This document shows, piece by piece, positions 12,664 to 13,801 of a DNA stretch of 13,801 nt (the stretch's first letter is position 1; every line of letters starts with the position of its first letter). Under the pieces are notes generated by a model that saw only the letters and a list, made by a program, of their open reading frames with translations, was not told the DNA's origin and made no database searches. The DNA is from Microbacteriaceae bacterium. Its GTDB lineage: Bacteria > Actinomycetota > Actinomycetes > Actinomycetales > Microbacteriaceae. Where the stretch lies: NCBI GenBank assembly GCA_947453285.1, contig CANGGA010000010.1, forward strand, positions 1 through 13,801, read 5' to 3'. The position numbers and the translations under genes are program-made.

Positions 12664-13242
12664 TTATTTGTTTTCGTCAGTCTTGAATGGGAAGCCCAGC
12701 GCTAGCAATAGTGCGTGGCCTTCGGCATTGGTCTTGGCGGTGGTGACAACTGTGATGTCCATACCGCGTGAGCGGTCGATGTTGTCTTGGTTAATTTCGT
12801 GGAACACGTTCTGCTCTGAGAGACCGAAGGTGTAGTTTCCGCGACCATCGAACTGGTTGCCGTTTAGTCCGCGGAAGTCACGGATACGTGGCAATGCCAA
12901 GTTCAAAAGACGGTCTAGGAATTCCCACATGCGGTCGCCGCGCAAGGTTACGTGTGCACCAATTGCTTGGCCTTCACGAAGCTTGAACTGCGCGATTGAC
13001 TTGCGAGCTAGGTTAACCTGCGGCTTCTGACCGGTGATTGCAGTGAGGTCTTTGATCGCGCCGTCGATGAGCTTTCCATCTTTTGCAGCGTCTCCAACAC
13101 CCATGTTCACAACGATCTTGGTGAGGTTAGGAATCTGGTGTGGGTTGGTGAAACCGAATTCAGCTGCAAGAGCCTTTGCGATTTCTTCGCGGTACTGAGC
13201 CTTTAGGCGAGGAAGTGCCTTTGCTGGAGTCTTAGTTGCCAT
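12664..13242 (-). CDS. rplE: Large-subunit ribosomal protein L5 (uL5)
   Basis: L5 carries 5S rRNA into the 50S subunit and contacts P-site tRNA. The 192-residue protein has PRLKAQYREEIAKALAAEFG, the signature NLTKIVVNMGVGDAAKD, GQKPQVNLARKSIAQFKLREG, GAHVTLRGDRMWEFLDRLLN, LPRIRDFRGLNGNQFDGRGN and GLSEQNVFHEI, ending GFPFKTDENK. ATG at 13242 overlaps the rplX stop in TAATG. No S14 gene follows. Confidence 0.98.
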   Translation of the reverse strand: MATKTPAKALPRLKAQYREEIAKALAAEFGFTNPHQIPNLTKIVVNMGVGDAAKDGKLIDGAIKDLTAITGQKPQVNLARKSIAQFKLREGQAIGAHVTLRGDRMWEFLDRLLNLALPRIRDFRGLNGNQFDGRGNYTFGLSEQNVFHEINQDNIDRSRGMDITVVTTAKTNAEGHALLLALGFPFKTDENK

Positions 13243-13583
13243 TAGATGTCCTTACCTGACTTCTTAGCCACGCGAACACGAACGGTCTTGGTAACACCAT
13301 TCTTGGTGACCTTGTCTAGACGTGCACCCAAGCGAGTTGGCTTCTTGGTGCCTGGGTCTACGACCTGAACGTTTGAGATGTGGATCGAAGCTTCGATGGT
13401 CTCGATGCCGCCCTGCTTAACACCACGGTCGTTTTGGCTAACGCGGTTGTGCTTGGTCTTTAGGTTTACGCCCTGAACGATAACGCGGTTGGTCTCAGAC
13501 ACGATGGCCAAAACAGTTCCCTGCTTGCCCTTGTCTGCGCCGGTGATTACCTGAACGGTGTCGCCTTTTTTGATGTTCGCCAT
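13242..13583 (-). CDS. rplX: Large-subunit ribosomal protein L24 (uL24)
   Basis: L24 is one of the first proteins to bind 23S rRNA during 50S assembly and sits near the exit tunnel. The 113-residue protein opens with a KOW motif (MANIKKGDTVQVITGADKGK, continuing QGTVLAIV). It then has NRVIVQGVNLKTKH and GIETIEASIHISNVQVVDP, and a basic C-terminus. ATG at 13583 is 2 bases after the rplN stop. Its Shine-Dalgarno sequence GGAGG lies within the last codons of rplN. Confidence 0.98.
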   Translation of the reverse strand: MANIKKGDTVQVITGADKGKQGTVLAIVSETNRVIVQGVNLKTKHNRVSQNDRGVKQGGIETIEASIHISNVQVVDPGTKKPTRLGARLDKVTKNGVTKTVRVRVAKKSGKDI

Positions 13584-13585
13584 GA

Positions 13586-13801
13586 TTAAATAACCTCCGG
13601 TGCTAGCGAGATGATCTTCATGAACTTCTTGTCGCGAAGCTCGCGGCCGACTGGGCCGAAGATGCGGGTGCCCTGAGGCTCGCCGTCTTTCTTAATGATC
13701 ACTGCTGCGTTCTCGTCGAACTTGATGTATGAGCCATCTGGACGACGGGTCTCTTTCTTGGTGCGAACGATAACTGCCTTTACGACGTCACCCTTCTTTA
13801 C
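13586..13801 (-). CDS. rplN: Large-subunit ribosomal protein L14 (uL14), 5' end missing
   Basis: The last 71 codons are visible, with the stop TAA at 13586 and the reading frame open to the window edge. The segment VKKGDVVKAVIVRTKKE, then RPDGSYIKFDENAAVII, GTRIFGPVGRELRD and the end KKFMKIISLAPEVI are standard L14. The full family length is about 122 residues, so roughly 51 are outside the window. L14 binds 23S rRNA and forms an intersubunit bridge. It precedes rplX as in most bacteria. Confidence 0.97.
   Translation of the reverse strand, partial: VKKGDVVKAVIVRTKKETRRPDGSYIKFDENAAVIIKKDGEPQGTRIFGPVGRELRDKKFMKIISLAPEVI

Noticed and set aside
1..13801. Mobile elements, CRISPR arrays, tRNA/rRNA genes, defence or biosynthetic islands
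   Set aside because: No transposase, regular repeat-spacer array, tRNA cloverleaf or atypical composition was seen; the whole window is occupied by conserved housekeeping genes.

Overview
This window is a housekeeping chromosomal segment from an actinobacterium. All 24 genes I can support lie on the minus strand, so transcription runs from the high-coordinate end to the low one. Gene order, GTG/TTG starts on genes whose conserved N-termini fix those starts, a short-LID adenylate kinase, long Ala-rich tails on L15 and L17, and rplM-rpsI-glmM directly after truA all fit Actinobacteria. The moderate GC content (low for the phylum), the absence of rpsN between rplE and rpsH, and the absence of rpsD between rpsK and rpoA suggest a small-genome Microbacteriaceae member, such as the freshwater Rhodoluna/Aquiluna group. 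That placement is an inference.

Layout in the direction of transcription. (1) 13801-6997 is the end of the long ribosomal protein (S10-spc) cluster: rplN (3' part only), rplX, rplE, rpsH, rplF, rplR, rpsE, rpmD, rplO, secY, adk, map. It is packed tightly, often with 1-base TAATG stop/start overlaps. It closes with a good intrinsic terminator 4 bases after the map stop. (2) 6837-2887 is the alpha-type cluster: infA, rpmJ, rpsM, rpsK, rpoA, rplQ, truA. It begins after a 159-base leader holding a 14-bp palindrome, and its spacers are unusually rich in small RNA hairpins. (3) 2744-404 is rplM, rpsI, glmM, preceded by a recognisable promoter just downstream of truA. (4) From base 404 to the window edge is a GyrI-like effector-binding domain protein (3' end missing), whose start codon overlaps the glmM stop codon.

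The genes supply ribosome assembly (L14, L24, L5, S8, L6, L18, S5, L30, L15, L36, S13, S11, L17, L13, S9), translation initiation (IF-1), nascent-protein handling (SecY, methionine aminopeptidase), RNA polymerase (alpha), tRNA modification (TruA), nucleotide balance (Adk) and the first dedicated part of cell-wall precursor synthesis (GlmM). No mobile element, CRISPR array, tRNA, rRNA or foreign-looking segment is visible, and no gene-free stretch exceeds 300 bases. The longest gaps are 6838-6996, 6315-6465, 2745-2886 and 5352-5488.

No new multi-gene system is present. The points most worth attention are non-coding: tandem GNRA-capped hairpins between infA, rpmJ and rpsM; a composite hairpin directly before the rpsH ribosome binding site; a 16-bp palindromic hairpin in the spacer where rpsD is usually found; and the translational pairing of a GyrI-like gene with glmM.
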